Shown here: piece after piece, positions 41,896 through 50,924 of the stretch
Layout of the letters: each line of letters starts with the position of its first letter
Numbering within the stretch: position 1 is the first letter of the stretch
From: JAWKOK01 sp963765875
GTDB taxonomy: Bacteria > Chloroflexota > Anaerolineae > Caldilineales > Caldilineaceae
Length of the DNA stretch: 64,000 nucleotides
Reading direction: 5' to 3'
Assembly (NCBI GenBank): GCA_963765875.1
Contig: CAVXYK010000007.1
Location: forward strand, 310,001-374,000
Position numbers and translations under genes: made by a program
The notes under the pieces: generated by a model
What the model was told of the DNA's origin: nothing
What the model saw: only the letters and a program-made list of their open reading frames with translations
Database searches by the model: none

Positions 41896-42079
41896 TCTCT
41901 CTCGGCCACTCATTTTGATCGACGTTTCGACGGTCAACCAAGTCTGCCTGCTCGCTGACACGATGCGTCCATCATTGGGATTCTTCCAACAGGCCGGCAC
42001 GCTCATTGTGGAACTGCCGGATGAACCACTTGATTCGATTGCCACAGTGCTGCGTCTGGAAATCGAGAACGGCATTTGA
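41879..42079 (+). CDS. small ORF overlapping the ATPase end, unrecognised
   Basis: 66 codons starting at an ATG that overlaps the last 17 bases of the ATPase gene. The product (LILIDVSTVNQVCLLADTMR..., ending LEIENGI) matches nothing I recognise. The overlap arrangement is like other coupled genes in the window, but there is no clear ribosome site and the frame may be chance. Confidence 0.25.
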
Positions 42080-42190
42080 TAGGCCGGGTGATTCAGTCGC
42101 CGATTTCTCATCCTGCACTCAGTTGAGGCTCCGAACCATGTCAGGGCCGCGTGCGACGCACTGACCAGATTAGCATTTCGTATCCATTGA

Positions 42191-42323
42191 TGACTCTACT
42201 GCAAAAAACCATTACCTGACACGAATGGTCACGAATTTTCACGAATTGTGTTGTCGCACCAGAGAGGAAATTCGCGACAATTCGTGTGAATTCGTGTCTG
42301 GATCCCTTTTTGCAGTGGTGTCA
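42191..42323. repeat. palindromic element PE6
   Basis: Arms TGACTCTACTGCAAAAAACC (42191-42210) and CCTTTTTGCAGTGGTGTCA (42305-42323) show the reference PE end. The interior has three CACGAATT-type words on the left and AATTCGTGTGAATTCGTGTC on the right, so it closely resembles PE2. The remaining gap (42080-42500) holds nothing else assigned. Confidence 0.8.
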
Positions 42324-42500
42324 TTGATTTGCTGGACAGTGCGTCGCACGCTTGATCCTGGACCCTTCCGCATCTTGTATCAGATTATTGGCCGCATTTA
42401 CACCGAGGCCTTTTTGTGGAATACTCTGTCGCAGATAAGCGCTCAAGTAGGCTGGTAAGTTGCGCCTCTCAACGACAACACAGATCAGGGGAAAGTAACC

Positions 42501-43626
42501 ATGCAATCCGAGAAGAAGACTTACATTGATCCGACTTCAGGAGTGCCTGTCACCCGATTGACCGACTACAAGGGGCACAGCCACCACTTCTACTTCACCA
42601 ATCCCGGCTGGTATGACGACGGGCGTAAGCTGCTCGTGAGTTCCGACCGCAACAACCGCACGAATCTCTTCGGCATTGAAGTGGCAACCGGAGAAATCGA
42701 GCAACTGACCGATCTCGACCCGGTCCCGTTGCCGCGTGAGTTTGAATTTCTGCGCGCCAGCAAGAGTTGGGTCCGTGACGAGGTCTACTTCTGGCATGAT
42801 CTCAGTCTGATGGCGCTCGATCTAACCACACAGGACCTGCGTGTGATCTTCGAAATGGAGCCCGGGCTGGAGCGTCTCGATGACCAACTGTTCGGCTGAC
42901 GGCAACTATGTCTACTTCGGCATCTGGGAGGATCTTTCGGATACGATTCCCACCGACCTGCTGCGGGGCTACGTTGGTTTTGCCGAAACGTGGGCCGCCA
43001 AACCGCTCAGTCGCATCGTGCGGGCGGCGGTGGACGGCAGCCATTCGGATGTCGTTTTTGAGGAACGATACTGGATCGGCCATGTCAACACCTCTCCGTC
43101 CCAGGCCAATATTCTCACATTCTGCCATGAAGGACCCTGGGAAAAGGTTGACGCCCGTATCTGGGGTCTGGATGCTGAGACAGGAAAGGTCTGGAAGATA
43201 CGACCGCCGGCCGAGGGCGAGGCCGTCGGTCATGAGTATTGGTATAGGGACGGCCTCCGCATTGGCTACCATGGACGCTCACAGGATGGACGGTCGCTAC
43301 TGGGCAACGTGCGCTATGACAACAGTCAGCAGCAGGAATATGACTTCCCTGGCCAGACCGGCCACATTTTTTCCTATGATGAATCGCTGATCGTCGGCGA
43401 CGGCGGCGGCGTGATCCGGGTTTGGAAACGAGATGGCGACCGCTATGCAGCACCGCGTGTGCTTTGTCGCCACGACTCGGCCATGCGTATCCAGCAGACC
43501 CATCCGCACCCTGTGATCGCCCCGAATGGTGAGTACGTCGTCTTCACCTCCGATCGATCCGGCTACGGAAACGTCTACTCGGTTCCGCTGGTAGACTTTG
43601 AATCTCTGCCCTTGGCCGATCAGTGA
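42501..43626 (+). CDS. oligogalacturonate lyase-like seven-bladed propeller protein; one frameshift
   Basis: About 374 residues, close to characterised Ogl enzymes (about 390). It begins with the family phrase TYIDPTSGVPVTRLTDYKGHSHHFYFTNPGW, and continues with LLVSSDRNNRTNLF, NILTFCHEGPW, a GHEYWYRDG segment and QTHPHPVIAPNGEYVVFTSDRSGYGNVYSV. The His residues in these segments are candidates for the metal/active site of the PF14583-type fold. Frames join near 42879 (LERLMTNCSADGNYVYF) by removing one base. Real Ogl cleaves unsaturated pectin disaccharides; here the substrate is open because no other pectin genes are visible. Confidence 0.85.
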
Positions 43627-43649
43627 TGGTGTGGATCCGTTCCACCGCT

Positions 43650-44120
43650 GTGATAAGGGATCCGGACACGAATTTACACGAATTATCACGAATCTTTTCT
43701 TCGGGGCGATCATGTAATTTCAGTACTTCACGATATGTCATTCTGAGTAGCTGACGAAGCGGGGCTTCGCAAAAACAAGAAGAAACAAGGTGCGCTCAAG
43801 CGTAGCCCTGTCATTCTGAGCAGGTCAACGTGAGTAGAATGTCGACGATAAGTGATCAGCGAAGAATCTGTAGTCGCGACGTCGAGACCCTTCGTTGGTC
43901 ATACAGGGTACATCAATCCGTCAGCGTAAACCTGCTCAGGCCTGCCCTGAGCCTGCCGAAGGGGTGACAAAGTATCTCTTGCCGCAGTTGGGATTGTTTT
44001 TAGAAGCATATTTGCGTAGACAGTTCAAACATGTTGACTGACCAGCGAAGAATCTTGCGTTGCTTGAACTCGTGAAAGATCGTGAATTTGTGCCTAGAAG
44101 AGGCTTTTTGCAGTGGGCAT
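43650..44120. repeat. long composite palindromic element PE7
   Basis: The left end has CACGAATTTACACGAATT (as in PE2), and the right end CTTTTTGCAGTGGGCAT is a PE arm. Inside is ATTTCAGTACTTCACGATAT (as in the PE1 inner arm) followed by about 300 bases with TGTCATTCTGAG and AGCGAAGAATCT words. No gene is visible in the 563-base gap. It looks like several repeat units inserted into one another. Confidence 0.65.
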
Positions 44121-44189
44121 ATCCGTGAAAATATGCGGCAGAAAAAGTACTATCGCATTGGACCCACAAACCGAAGGTGAATTGAAATT

Positions 44190-45945
44190 ATGACGCTTAT
44201 CAGCGCTGCCATGGCGCGTATTCCGGTCGATCTGCTGATTACCAATGTGCGGATCGCCAATGTGATCACCGGCGAGATCTATCCAGCCGATATCGCCATC
44301 TACGGCGACAAGATTGCGGCTGTAGAGGAGCCGGCAAGCCGGCCGCTGCGCAACGCCAAGCGGCTCATCGACGGCCAGGATATGCTGGCCGTGCCCGGCC
44401 TCATCGACGCCCATCTTCACATCGAAAGCACGCTAGTGACGCCGGCCCACTTTGCAGAAGCCGTGTTGCCGTTGGGCGTTACCACCGTGGTCGAGGATCC
44501 GCATGAAGTGGCAAACGTGATGGGTATCGACGGCATCCGCACCATGATTGAAGCCTCGTCGCAGATTCCGCTCAAGGTCGAATATCTGATTAGCTCCAGC
44601 GTGCCCTCTGCGCCGGGGCTGGAGACCGCCGGCGGCAAGATCGGCCCAGCCGAAATCGAAGCGCTGCTGCCCTTGCCCAATGTGCTCGGTCTTGCCGAGG
44701 TCATGGACGGGGCGTCGGTGGTGGCCGAGGACCCCAGGGCGCTAGAGTGTGTTGGCAGCCGCCGGCGGCGTTAATGGCCAGCGTGTCGATAGTCCCGGCG
44801 TCATCGAAGGGCACAACCCCATGTTGCGAGGACGGGAACTCTCGGCCTTTATCGCCGCCGGGGTGGACTCGGACCACACGTTGGCCACGCCCGCCGATCT
44901 GGTCGAGAAGGCGCGCCAGGGCGTGACGCTCATGCTGCAGGAACGCTACCTTTCCCACGGTGTCATCGCCGCCCTAGAGGCGCTGCCTCTCGATGCCGGC
45001 GTCTGCCTGATCACCGACGATGTCGCGCCGGACTATCTGTTGGACGAAGGGCATTTGGACAAGGTGTTACGCCATGCTATCGAGCTGGGCATGGATCCCA
45101 TGCGTGCGCTGCGTGCCGCCACCCTGAACCCGGCAAAGCGTATGCGCCTTTGGGATCGGGGAGCCATTACACCGGGTCGTACCGCCGATATTGTGCTGGT
45201 TGACAACATTGAACACTTTCAGGCCCAGATCGTGATTGCCAATGGCCAGGTCGTGGCCGAGTACGGTCATTCGCTGTGGAGCCCGTCGGATAACGATCCC
45301 ATGTTCAGCATGGTCAATACGGTGAAGCTGCCGATCCAGCGGGTAGACGACTTTGTGCTTCAGACGCATATCGAAAACGGCGAACTGGAGGCCAACGTCA
45401 TCAACTGTGTCATCGGACAGACGCTGGTGACCAAGCACCGCATGACCGTCAAGGTCGAGAATGGTCAGGTGGCACTGCCCGAGGACGACGACCTTTGCTT
45501 CATCTGCGTGGTCGATCGCCACGATCAACATGGCGGGCGTACATTCGGCCTGCTGCGCGGTCTGGGTCTCACCCACGGCGCGCTGGCCACCACCTACGCC
45601 CATGATTCCCACAACCTGGCCGTGATCGGCCGCAGCGCCGAGGAAATGACGCTGGCCGCAAACACGGTGATTGAGAACGACGGCGGCATCGCAGTGGTGG
45701 ACGGTAGCGACCTGGTAACCTTTGTGCCGCTGCCGGTGGCCGGGATTATCTCCAAAAAAACAGTGGCCGGAGCCGCGTCAGACCTGCGCCGGCTGGGGCG
45801 AGCGCTCGATGAAATTGGCCTGCAACATCCCCATTGGCTCATGCGCATCTCGACGTTCACGCTGCCGGTCAGTTCAGGCTTGCGGATCACGGATCTGGGG
45901 CTGGTGGACGCCAAGGAACGCGCGTTTGTGCCGCTGTTCGAATGA
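44190..45945 (+). CDS. ade: adenine deaminase; one frameshift
   Basis: About 584 residues, normal for bacterial Ade. Metal-site motifs: GLIDAHLHIEST (HxH), EDPHEVANVMG, GHNPMLRGRELSAF in the place of the family GH(A/C)P region, and DSDHTLAT. The C-terminal domain has GLTHGALATTYAHDSHNLAVIG and HPHWLMRISTFTLPVSSGLRIT, both characteristic of Ade (COG1001). Frames join near 44747, giving ALEVLAAAGGVNG or similar when one base is removed. It converts adenine to hypoxanthine, and a nucleoside hydrolase at 49855 could supply free bases. Confidence 0.9.
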
Positions 45946-46266
45946 ATTGGGTGTGTCCAAAATGAGTTGATGGCGTACTTCTATGTAGGGACATGGCATT
46001 CCGCACAGACCCCTTGTTGACGGAGACTGTTTCGACCTTCAAGACCACAGCCGCCAACCACACAGTGGAAGGAATGCCTTGTCCGTGCCCGACATTGCAG
46101 TCGATCTGACACGGACAAGGCATTCCTAGTATCATGTTTAGAATGCGGTTGATGCTTCTCGATTTGGAATCGCTCAATTTGATAACGACTCGGTCGGGAA
46201 TGCCATGTCCCTACGGGTTCAACTCATTTTGTTTGCGAATCAGGCGCAAGGCGCCAACACACCCGA
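45943..46266. repeat. nested multi-arm palindrome after the adenine deaminase gene
   Basis: Three concentric inverted pairs: GAATTGGGTGTGT with ACACACCCGAAT, AAAATGAGTTGA with TCAACTCATTTT, and GTAGGGACATGGCATTCC (45985-46002) with GGAATGCCATGTCCCTAC (46197-46214). Inside lies a separate hairpin, GGAATGCCTTGTCCGTG (46071-46087) with its complement (46110-46126), whose arms resemble the outer GGAATGCC...GTCC words. It spans about 320 bases with no gene; the rest of the gap to 46411 has a GAGCGACC/GGTCGC hairpin. Confidence 0.75.
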
Positions 46267-46411
46267 ATGATTTGAAGTGTCTTTTCCATCGATAGGGGTC
46301 GGGCTTGCCCTGGTCCGCTGCGAGCGACCCTTGCGGTCGCCTCTATCACATTCGATTGAGAAGAGACGATTCCCAGGTGTTGTGACAGCGTAGTTTGAGG
46401 CATCTTATCCC

Positions 46412-46795
46412 ATGTCGGATTTATTCATCAACGCAGATCTGATTCTCACCTCTGGAGGCAGCCTCCATCAAATCATCGATGGGTTCGGTGACGAAGTCCT
46501 TGTGCTTCACAGTGAGAAAGTCGATGGGAACACCACCGCCTGGTTGGAGGTTTCGCTGGACGTCTCGGATGCCGAATCGACGGCGATGGAGTTCTGTCGC
46601 CTGGCCGAAGGCCTGTCGGAGCGTGGGAAGATGGCCTGGATAGGCTGCGAGAGCCGTTGCATTGACATTGGCTTCGAAAGCAACGCTGAATCCAGTAGCT
46701 TCAGTACGACGCTACTGCCTGAAACTGTGCAGCGAGTTGCGGCCCTTGGCATGGGCCTCACAATCACCGTCTATCCGATCAGAGACAACAGCTGA
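46412..46795 (+). CDS. hypothetical protein, 127 residues
   Basis: I do not recognise the family. The protein is acidic, soluble and without signal or membrane segments; it reads MSDLFINADLILTSGG..., with LHSEKVDGNTTAWLEVSLDVSDAESTAMEFCRLAEGL and ending VQRVAALGMGLTITVYPIRDNS, suggesting an alternating alpha/beta fold. There is no obvious ribosome site. Codon use fits the window. It opens the small-gene region that continues to about 49800. Confidence 0.6.
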   Translation: MSDLFINADLILTSGGSLHQIIDGFGDEVLVLHSEKVDGNTTAWLEVSLDVSDAESTAMEFCRLAEGLSERGKMAWIGCESRCIDIGFESNAESSSFSTTLLPETVQRVAALGMGLTITVYPIRDNS

Positions 46796-46882
46796 ATCAG
46801 GTTCACGATTTTTATTGATGCGTGCTGTACCCCACTTCTGCTCCTGCGGAGCGGAACGCTATCTATCACAACGGAGGCTGAA

Positions 46883-47275
46883 ATGATCCAAGGCACTTGC
46901 CACTGCGGTGCAGTCAGCTGGGAGTTTGACGGGATGCCCGAGTCGGCCACAGCGTGCAACTGCACGGTCTGCCGCCGCTACGGCGTGCTGTGGATATATG
47001 ACTATGAAGACGAGGGTATTCGGGTGTTTGGCCCGACCAGAGCCTATGTGCGCGGTGAGTCTATCGGTTTTCACTTCTGCCCTGACTGTGGCTGTGTGGC
47101 CTATTGGCGATCACTGGAAATGAGTTCAGATGGCCGCCGTCGCATTGCGGTCAATCTGCGATTGGTCGAAGAGCCCGAGGCGGTGTCGCAGATTCCCATC
47201 GATCATTTCGACGGACTCGATACCTTTGAAGATCTGCCGCGTGATGGACGCCGCGTCGCAGACTATTGGTTTTGA
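46883..47275 (+). CDS. GFA (glutathione-dependent formaldehyde-activating-like) zinc protein
   Basis: 130 residues with the cysteine pattern of the CENP-V/GFA family: CHCGAVSWEF near the N-terminus, ACNCTVCRRYG, and FHFCPDCGCVAYWR. These give structural and catalytic zinc sites. A CGGAGG site precedes the ATG. Most family members have no known substrate, and the formaldehyde role is established only for a few. Confidence 0.9.
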   Translation: MIQGTCHCGAVSWEFDGMPESATACNCTVCRRYGVLWIYDYEDEGIRVFGPTRAYVRGESIGFHFCPDCGCVAYWRSLEMSSDGRRRIAVNLRLVEEPEAVSQIPIDHFDGLDTFEDLPRDGRRVADYWF

Positions 47276-47338
47276 CGTCCGTGTTATCTTCCCATCTGTC
47301 GGATACCGTATCCACCCGGCGCTCACGGCAGATCATCA

Positions 47339-47572
47339 GCTTTTGTATGGGGATCAGGGCAGCAAATTCCAAATGAGGACTACAAGAAGGCTGTCAGAGA
47401 TCGATATTTGCGTCTACACGGGTTCTACAGCTACGGGAAAGATGGAGCAGAACTCCTATTGGGCGATGACGGTTCACGACTAGAGGCAGCTCAAGAAGCG
47501 GTGAAGATCGCGTTTGGCGTAGGACAGGAACTCACAAATGATCCTGAGCTATTGGCCGGTAATTCAACCTGA
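47339..47572 (+). pseudogene. 3' fragment of an unrecognised gene
   Basis: An open frame without a start reads FVWGSGQQIPNEDYKKAVR..., then RLHGFYSYGKDGAELLL and EAAQEAVKIAFGVGQELTNDPELLAGNST before a TGA at 47570-47572. Its composition is protein-like, with an amphipathic helix near the end. No suitable start codon lies upstream before the GFA gene, so it looks like a truncated remnant. The following bases to 47760 hold nothing I can assign. Confidence 0.4.
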
Positions 47573-47782
47573 TATTGATTGGTCCATAGCTCCAGTCTGG
47601 TTAATCAACGCCGCCGCCAACCGTGCGTCGTCGTGACCGATGGGGAAGTGCGCGATCGACCGATCACCACGTCCGACCGAGTCTGGTTCACTATCTTGTC
47701 GGCTCGCTTGCCGCCGGGTACCACATCGCCGGCGTCGGGCTGCAAAAAGCCTAATTCACAATAATTAGCCAAAGGAGGTTGA

Positions 47783-48532
47783 GTGTCGAATTCTCAATTC
47801 AGTCAAGATGAAATTATTCTTCTTGATGATGCTTTTGATGTGCTGTCTGCGTATTTTCATGATCGCGAGAGTTTCCTGATTCAATACAAGCAGATTTCTG
47901 ATGCAGCTTCAAAAATTCGCTTCTTAAGGCTTGCTTCCATTTACAGAGTTCTTGTCAAGGCAGGCAATTTTGAACCTCCGGCTGATGCGATCGAGGGAAG
48001 TATCAATTACTACGACATTACCTATAAGTTTATTGCACTGATATCGATTATTGAAGCCATGTTTTCGGTTGATGAATGGCGCGATTTTTACCAGTGGCTG
48101 AGAAAATCTAGCAATGCGCATGTTTTCCCTATTGAAGATCAAAGTGATCTTGACAGACTTCATGCACAATACAAATCAGAATATGGCGCTATCAGAAATG
48201 CGAAAAAATTTTTTGAAGCACTTGATATAGAAGAACAAAAATTTTTAAAGTCGAAATTGGTTCGTCTTCGTGTTGATAAGAATAAGAATAAAGCTGTCGA
48301 AATTGAATTTGAGATTTCTCACCTTGCTGAATTGTTATATGGTATTCGTTCGGAATTTATGCACAAAGCAAAACTCATTGTTGAGTTTGATGAAATTCCA
48401 GCCCTAACCGTAAACCGCAGAGGCAAACCGTTCATTAGCAACCTTTCTTTAAACAGCTTAATGCATGTTTTTGAATTGGGTCTCGTGAAGCATTTTGGGT
48501 TGAGCCCAGAACGCCGCACTTTGCTAATTTAG
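47783..48532 (+). CDS. AT-rich gene encoding a HEPN-like protein
   Basis: 249 residues from a GTG start with a strong AAAGGAGG site four bases upstream. The gene is visibly AT-rich (codons such as GAA, AAA, TTT and ATT dominate), unlike its neighbours, suggesting recent transfer. The C-terminal part has LAELLYGIRSEFMHKAKLIV, where R-SEFM-H fits the R-x4-H motif of HEPN domains, many of which are RNases or fold like them. The N-terminal part is all-alpha, with a FHDRESFLIQYKQISDAASKIRFLRL stretch. No antitoxin-like neighbour is visible. Role in defence or RNA cleavage is inference. Confidence 0.7.
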   Translation: MSNSQFSQDEIILLDDAFDVLSAYFHDRESFLIQYKQISDAASKIRFLRLASIYRVLVKAGNFEPPADAIEGSINYYDITYKFIALISIIEAMFSVDEWRDFYQWLRKSSNAHVFPIEDQSDLDRLHAQYKSEYGAIRNAKKFFEALDIEEQKFLKSKLVRLRVDKNKNKAVEIEFEISHLAELLYGIRSEFMHKAKLIVEFDEIPALTVNRRGKPFISNLSLNSLMHVFELGLVKHFGLSPERRTLLI

Positions 48533-48550
48533 ATTCGTGATGAGATTGCA

Positions 48551-48675
48551 GCCCAACCCCGTGTTAACGCTGACCCGGCGGGTGCTACGCTCCCGCCTTG
48601 ATGAGGGTGCGGCCAAATACCTTGCCAGCGAGGTTGCGATATCAAATCGCCGTGCAGGTTACGCCCTTGTTATGC
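48551..48675. repeat. attC-like cassette boundary 1
   Basis: It begins with GCCCAAC (RYYYAAC-like, 48551-48557) and ends with GTTATGC (48669-48675), the forms expected at the two ends of an integron attC site. Between them is the hairpin GGCGGGTGCTACGCTCCCGCC (48577-48597). At 125 bases it may be a fusion of two sites. No integrase gene is in the window. Confidence 0.4.
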
Positions 48676-48693
48676 CGAGGAGAATCTAGTTTC

Positions 48694-49296
48694 ATGCCTG
48701 AACCCGATCCAGCGAGAATCATGACCTTTGCAACGCCGAAAGATCTCGGCCTGTGGCTCAAGGTGAATCACGCCACCGAAAGTGAGCTGTGGGTGAAGAT
48801 ATTCAAGAAAAAGACTGGCATTCCGAGCGTGACTTGGGACGATGTCGTGATTGAGGCGCTGTGCTGGGGCTGGATCGACGGCGTCAAGAAGTCAATCGAT
48901 GACCAAGCCTATCTCCAGCGGATCACTCCAAGAAAGGCGCGAAGCAACTGGTCAAAAAGGAACAGAGAGCATGCGGAGCGTTTGATAAGCGAGGGCCGGA
49001 TGACGGAGTCAGGGCTCGTGCATATTCGTGCCGCCAAAGCGGACGGCCGGTGGGAGAACGCCTATGCGGCAAGTGAAATGAAAGTGCCAGCGGATTTCTT
49101 GGCAGCACTGGAGAGCAAGCCGAAGGCGAAGCAGTTTTTTGAAACGCTCAATAAATCGAGTCGTTATGTCATCGCGTACGGATTGACAAGTGCGAAGAAA
49201 CCCGAAACCAGACAGAGGCGATTTGCAAAATTCATGGACATGCTTGTCCGCGAAGAAAAGCCGGACTTTGGCTTCAAAAAGACGAAAAAGGCATAA
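48694..49296 (+). CDS. YdeI/OmpD-associated (OmdA) family protein
   Basis: About 200 residues from the ATG at 48694, with GAGGAG eleven bases upstream. Typical family phrases: FATPKDLGLWLKVNHATESELWVKIFKKKTGIPSVTWDDVVIEALCWGWIDG, QRITPRKARSNWSKRNREHAERL, and the C-terminal W-x-x-AY...F...L...K-x-x-FF region. The family is linked to bacteriocin or peptide resistance in a few cases and is otherwise uncharacterised. It lies between two attC-like sites, as a cassette gene would. Confidence 0.88.
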   Translation: MPEPDPARIMTFATPKDLGLWLKVNHATESELWVKIFKKKTGIPSVTWDDVVIEALCWGWIDGVKKSIDDQAYLQRITPRKARSNWSKRNREHAERLISEGRMTESGLVHIRAAKADGRWENAYAASEMKVPADFLAALESKPKAKQFFETLNKSSRYVIAYGLTSAKKPETRQRRFAKFMDMLVREEKPDFGFKKTKKA

Positions 49297-49380
49297 CAAT
49301 GCAATGCACCGGAGCCGCGAAGCCGGGTGTTTTCAAATGGACAATCACCCGTCGCGGCCCGGTGATTGCGGGCGATAGGC
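49291..49380. repeat. attC-like cassette boundary 2
   Basis: GCATAAC (49291-49297) overlaps the YdeI stop and is the exact reverse complement of the GTTATGC at boundary 1. TGCACCGGAGCCGCGA (49305-49320) pairs imperfectly with TCGCGGCCCGGTGATTGC (49352-49369), with unpaired bases as in attC stems. The site closes with GCGATAGGC, 9 bases before the next gene. Confidence 0.5.
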
Positions 49381-49388
49381 GGTAAATC

Positions 49389-49754
49389 ATGATCAAGCGC
49401 ACTATGTACGTGATTGCTGTGCAGGATTTGCAAACGGCAGCATCGTATTATCGAGATGTTCTAGGTTTTTCGATTAGAGAAATTGGCGATGACGGCTGGC
49501 GCATATTCGAACGAGATGGATGCCAAATATTGGCTGGTAATTGCCCTGGTTCAATTCCAGCAACTGAGTTGGGGGATCATTCTTACTTTGCCTACATTGT
49601 GGTAGATAACGCTGACGAATATCATGCCGAAATATCCAATAGAGGCGCCGAATTGATAAAGGCACTAAAGAGTGAGCCCTGGGGAATGAGGGAATTTGGG
49701 GTTCGCACAAATGACGGACATAGAATCATGTTTGGTCAAGAAATTGAAAATTAA
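49389..49754 (+). CDS. VOC family (glyoxalase/bleomycin-resistance-like) protein
   Basis: 121 residues: MIKRTMYVIAVQDLQTAASYYRDVLGFSIREIG...FERDG..., DHSYFAYIVVDNADEYHAEISNRGAELIKALKSEPWGMREFGVRTNDGHRIMFGQ. The paired beta-alpha-beta-beta-beta modules and the closing Gly-His-x-Ile pattern are typical. It may bind or degrade a small toxic compound, but metal residues are incomplete by eye. It is more AT-rich than core genes and is flanked by attC-like sites. Confidence 0.9.
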   Translation: MIKRTMYVIAVQDLQTAASYYRDVLGFSIREIGDDGWRIFERDGCQILAGNCPGSIPATELGDHSYFAYIVVDNADEYHAEISNRGAELIKALKSEPWGMREFGVRTNDGHRIMFGQEIEN

Positions 49755-49769
49755 ACTATCAACCCTACC

Positions 49770-49823
49770 GCCGAACAAACGCACGCAGTCGGACAAAATC
49801 GCAGGCGTAGCGCAGCGATAGGC
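49770..49823. repeat. attC-like cassette boundary 3
   Basis: It starts GCCGAACAAACGCACGCAG and ends AGCGCAGCGATAGGC, sharing GCGATAGGC with boundary 2. Pairing between the halves is weak. It is the least certain of the three sites. Confidence 0.35.
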
Positions 49824-49854
49824 TTTTCCTTATCACCCATCATTAGGACCCGCC

Positions 49855-50820
49855 ATGTCTACACCACTCCCCATTCTACTTGACGTCGACACCGGCGCGG
49901 ACGACGCGCTGGCGTTGTTGTTGGCCATGCGTTCGCCGGTGCTGGACGTCCGCGCCATCACCTGCGTGGCCGGCAACCATGAGCTGAGCAACGTGGTCGA
50001 CAACACGCTCAGGCTTCTCGACTTCGTAGATGCGCCGGATGTGCCCGTGGCCGCAGGCATGCAGCAGCCGCTGCTTGAAGCCATGCGCCCGCCCTTTCCA
50101 CTCCACGGCGCCGACGGCATGGCCGATTTGGACCTGCCGTCACCCAGACGCTCGCTGGTCGATGACCATGCCGTCGAACTGATTCGGCGGACATTGCAGG
50201 ACGCCGCCGAGCCGTTGACCATTGTCGCACTGGCGCCGCTGACCAACATCGCTGTTTTTCTGCGCATGTACCCGAATCTGCACTCGAAGATCGCGCGCAT
50301 TGTGAGCATGGGTGGAGCCTTCCGCGTGCCGGGCAACACGTCGCCCACAGCCGAGTTCAACGTTCGCCAGGATCCGGAGGCCGCGGCCATCGTGCTCGAA
50401 AGCGGCTTGCCCGTCACGCTCTACCCGCTCGATCCCTTCCGTCAGGTCCGCTTCAATCGCACAGAGATCGCGCGCTTCCTGGCCGCTGATGATGTCGCTG
50501 CGCAGACTGCCGGACGTATCATGCAACAGATGTGCGACTACTTCCCGACGGATTCGTCGCTGATCGGCGACGCCGGCACTGTGGCCATGGTCATCGATCC
50601 TGAGGGAGCAACCACCGAGCGCTGGCCAATCACCGTTGATCTGGCTGGAGAGGCCAATCGTGGGCGTACCGTCTTTGACCAGCGCACTCAGAAGGCTCGC
50701 ACCACCCACAGCCACTGGTGGCAGACATCTCAGGCCGAGATCGATGTGGTGGCAATCGTCGATGCCGACCGCTATCGTCGTCTGTTTGCAACTGCGCTTG
50801 GCGTAGTGTTGAAGGGATGA
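49855..50820 (+). CDS. inosine-uridine preferring nucleoside hydrolase family protein
   Basis: 321 residues. The Ca2+-binding signature DVDTGADDALALLLA is at residues 10-24. Family landmarks follow: ITCVAGNHELSNVVDNTLRLLD, LTIVALAPLTNIA, RIVSMGGAF..GNTSPTAEFNVRQDPEAAAIVLESGLPVTLYPLD. The enzyme splits a nucleoside (or a related N-glycoside) into base and ribose. It may supply the adenine deaminase encoded 4 kb upstream, though the two are separated by the cassette-like block. Confidence 0.93.
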   Translation: MSTPLPILLDVDTGADDALALLLAMRSPVLDVRAITCVAGNHELSNVVDNTLRLLDFVDAPDVPVAAGMQQPLLEAMRPPFPLHGADGMADLDLPSPRRSLVDDHAVELIRRTLQDAAEPLTIVALAPLTNIAVFLRMYPNLHSKIARIVSMGGAFRVPGNTSPTAEFNVRQDPEAAAIVLESGLPVTLYPLDPFRQVRFNRTEIARFLAADDVAAQTAGRIMQQMCDYFPTDSSLIGDAGTVAMVIDPEGATTERWPITVDLAGEANRGRTVFDQRTQKARTTHSHWWQTSQAEIDVVAIVDADRYRRLFATALGVVLKG

Positions 50821-50924
50821 CAAAGGGCGTGGGTGAGACAGGGCGCAACATCGTGCAGATCGGCACTCCTCAGGTTGTCAGCCGATCACCTTATTGTCCC
50901 CTCAAACAATGAAAAGGAGAAACC

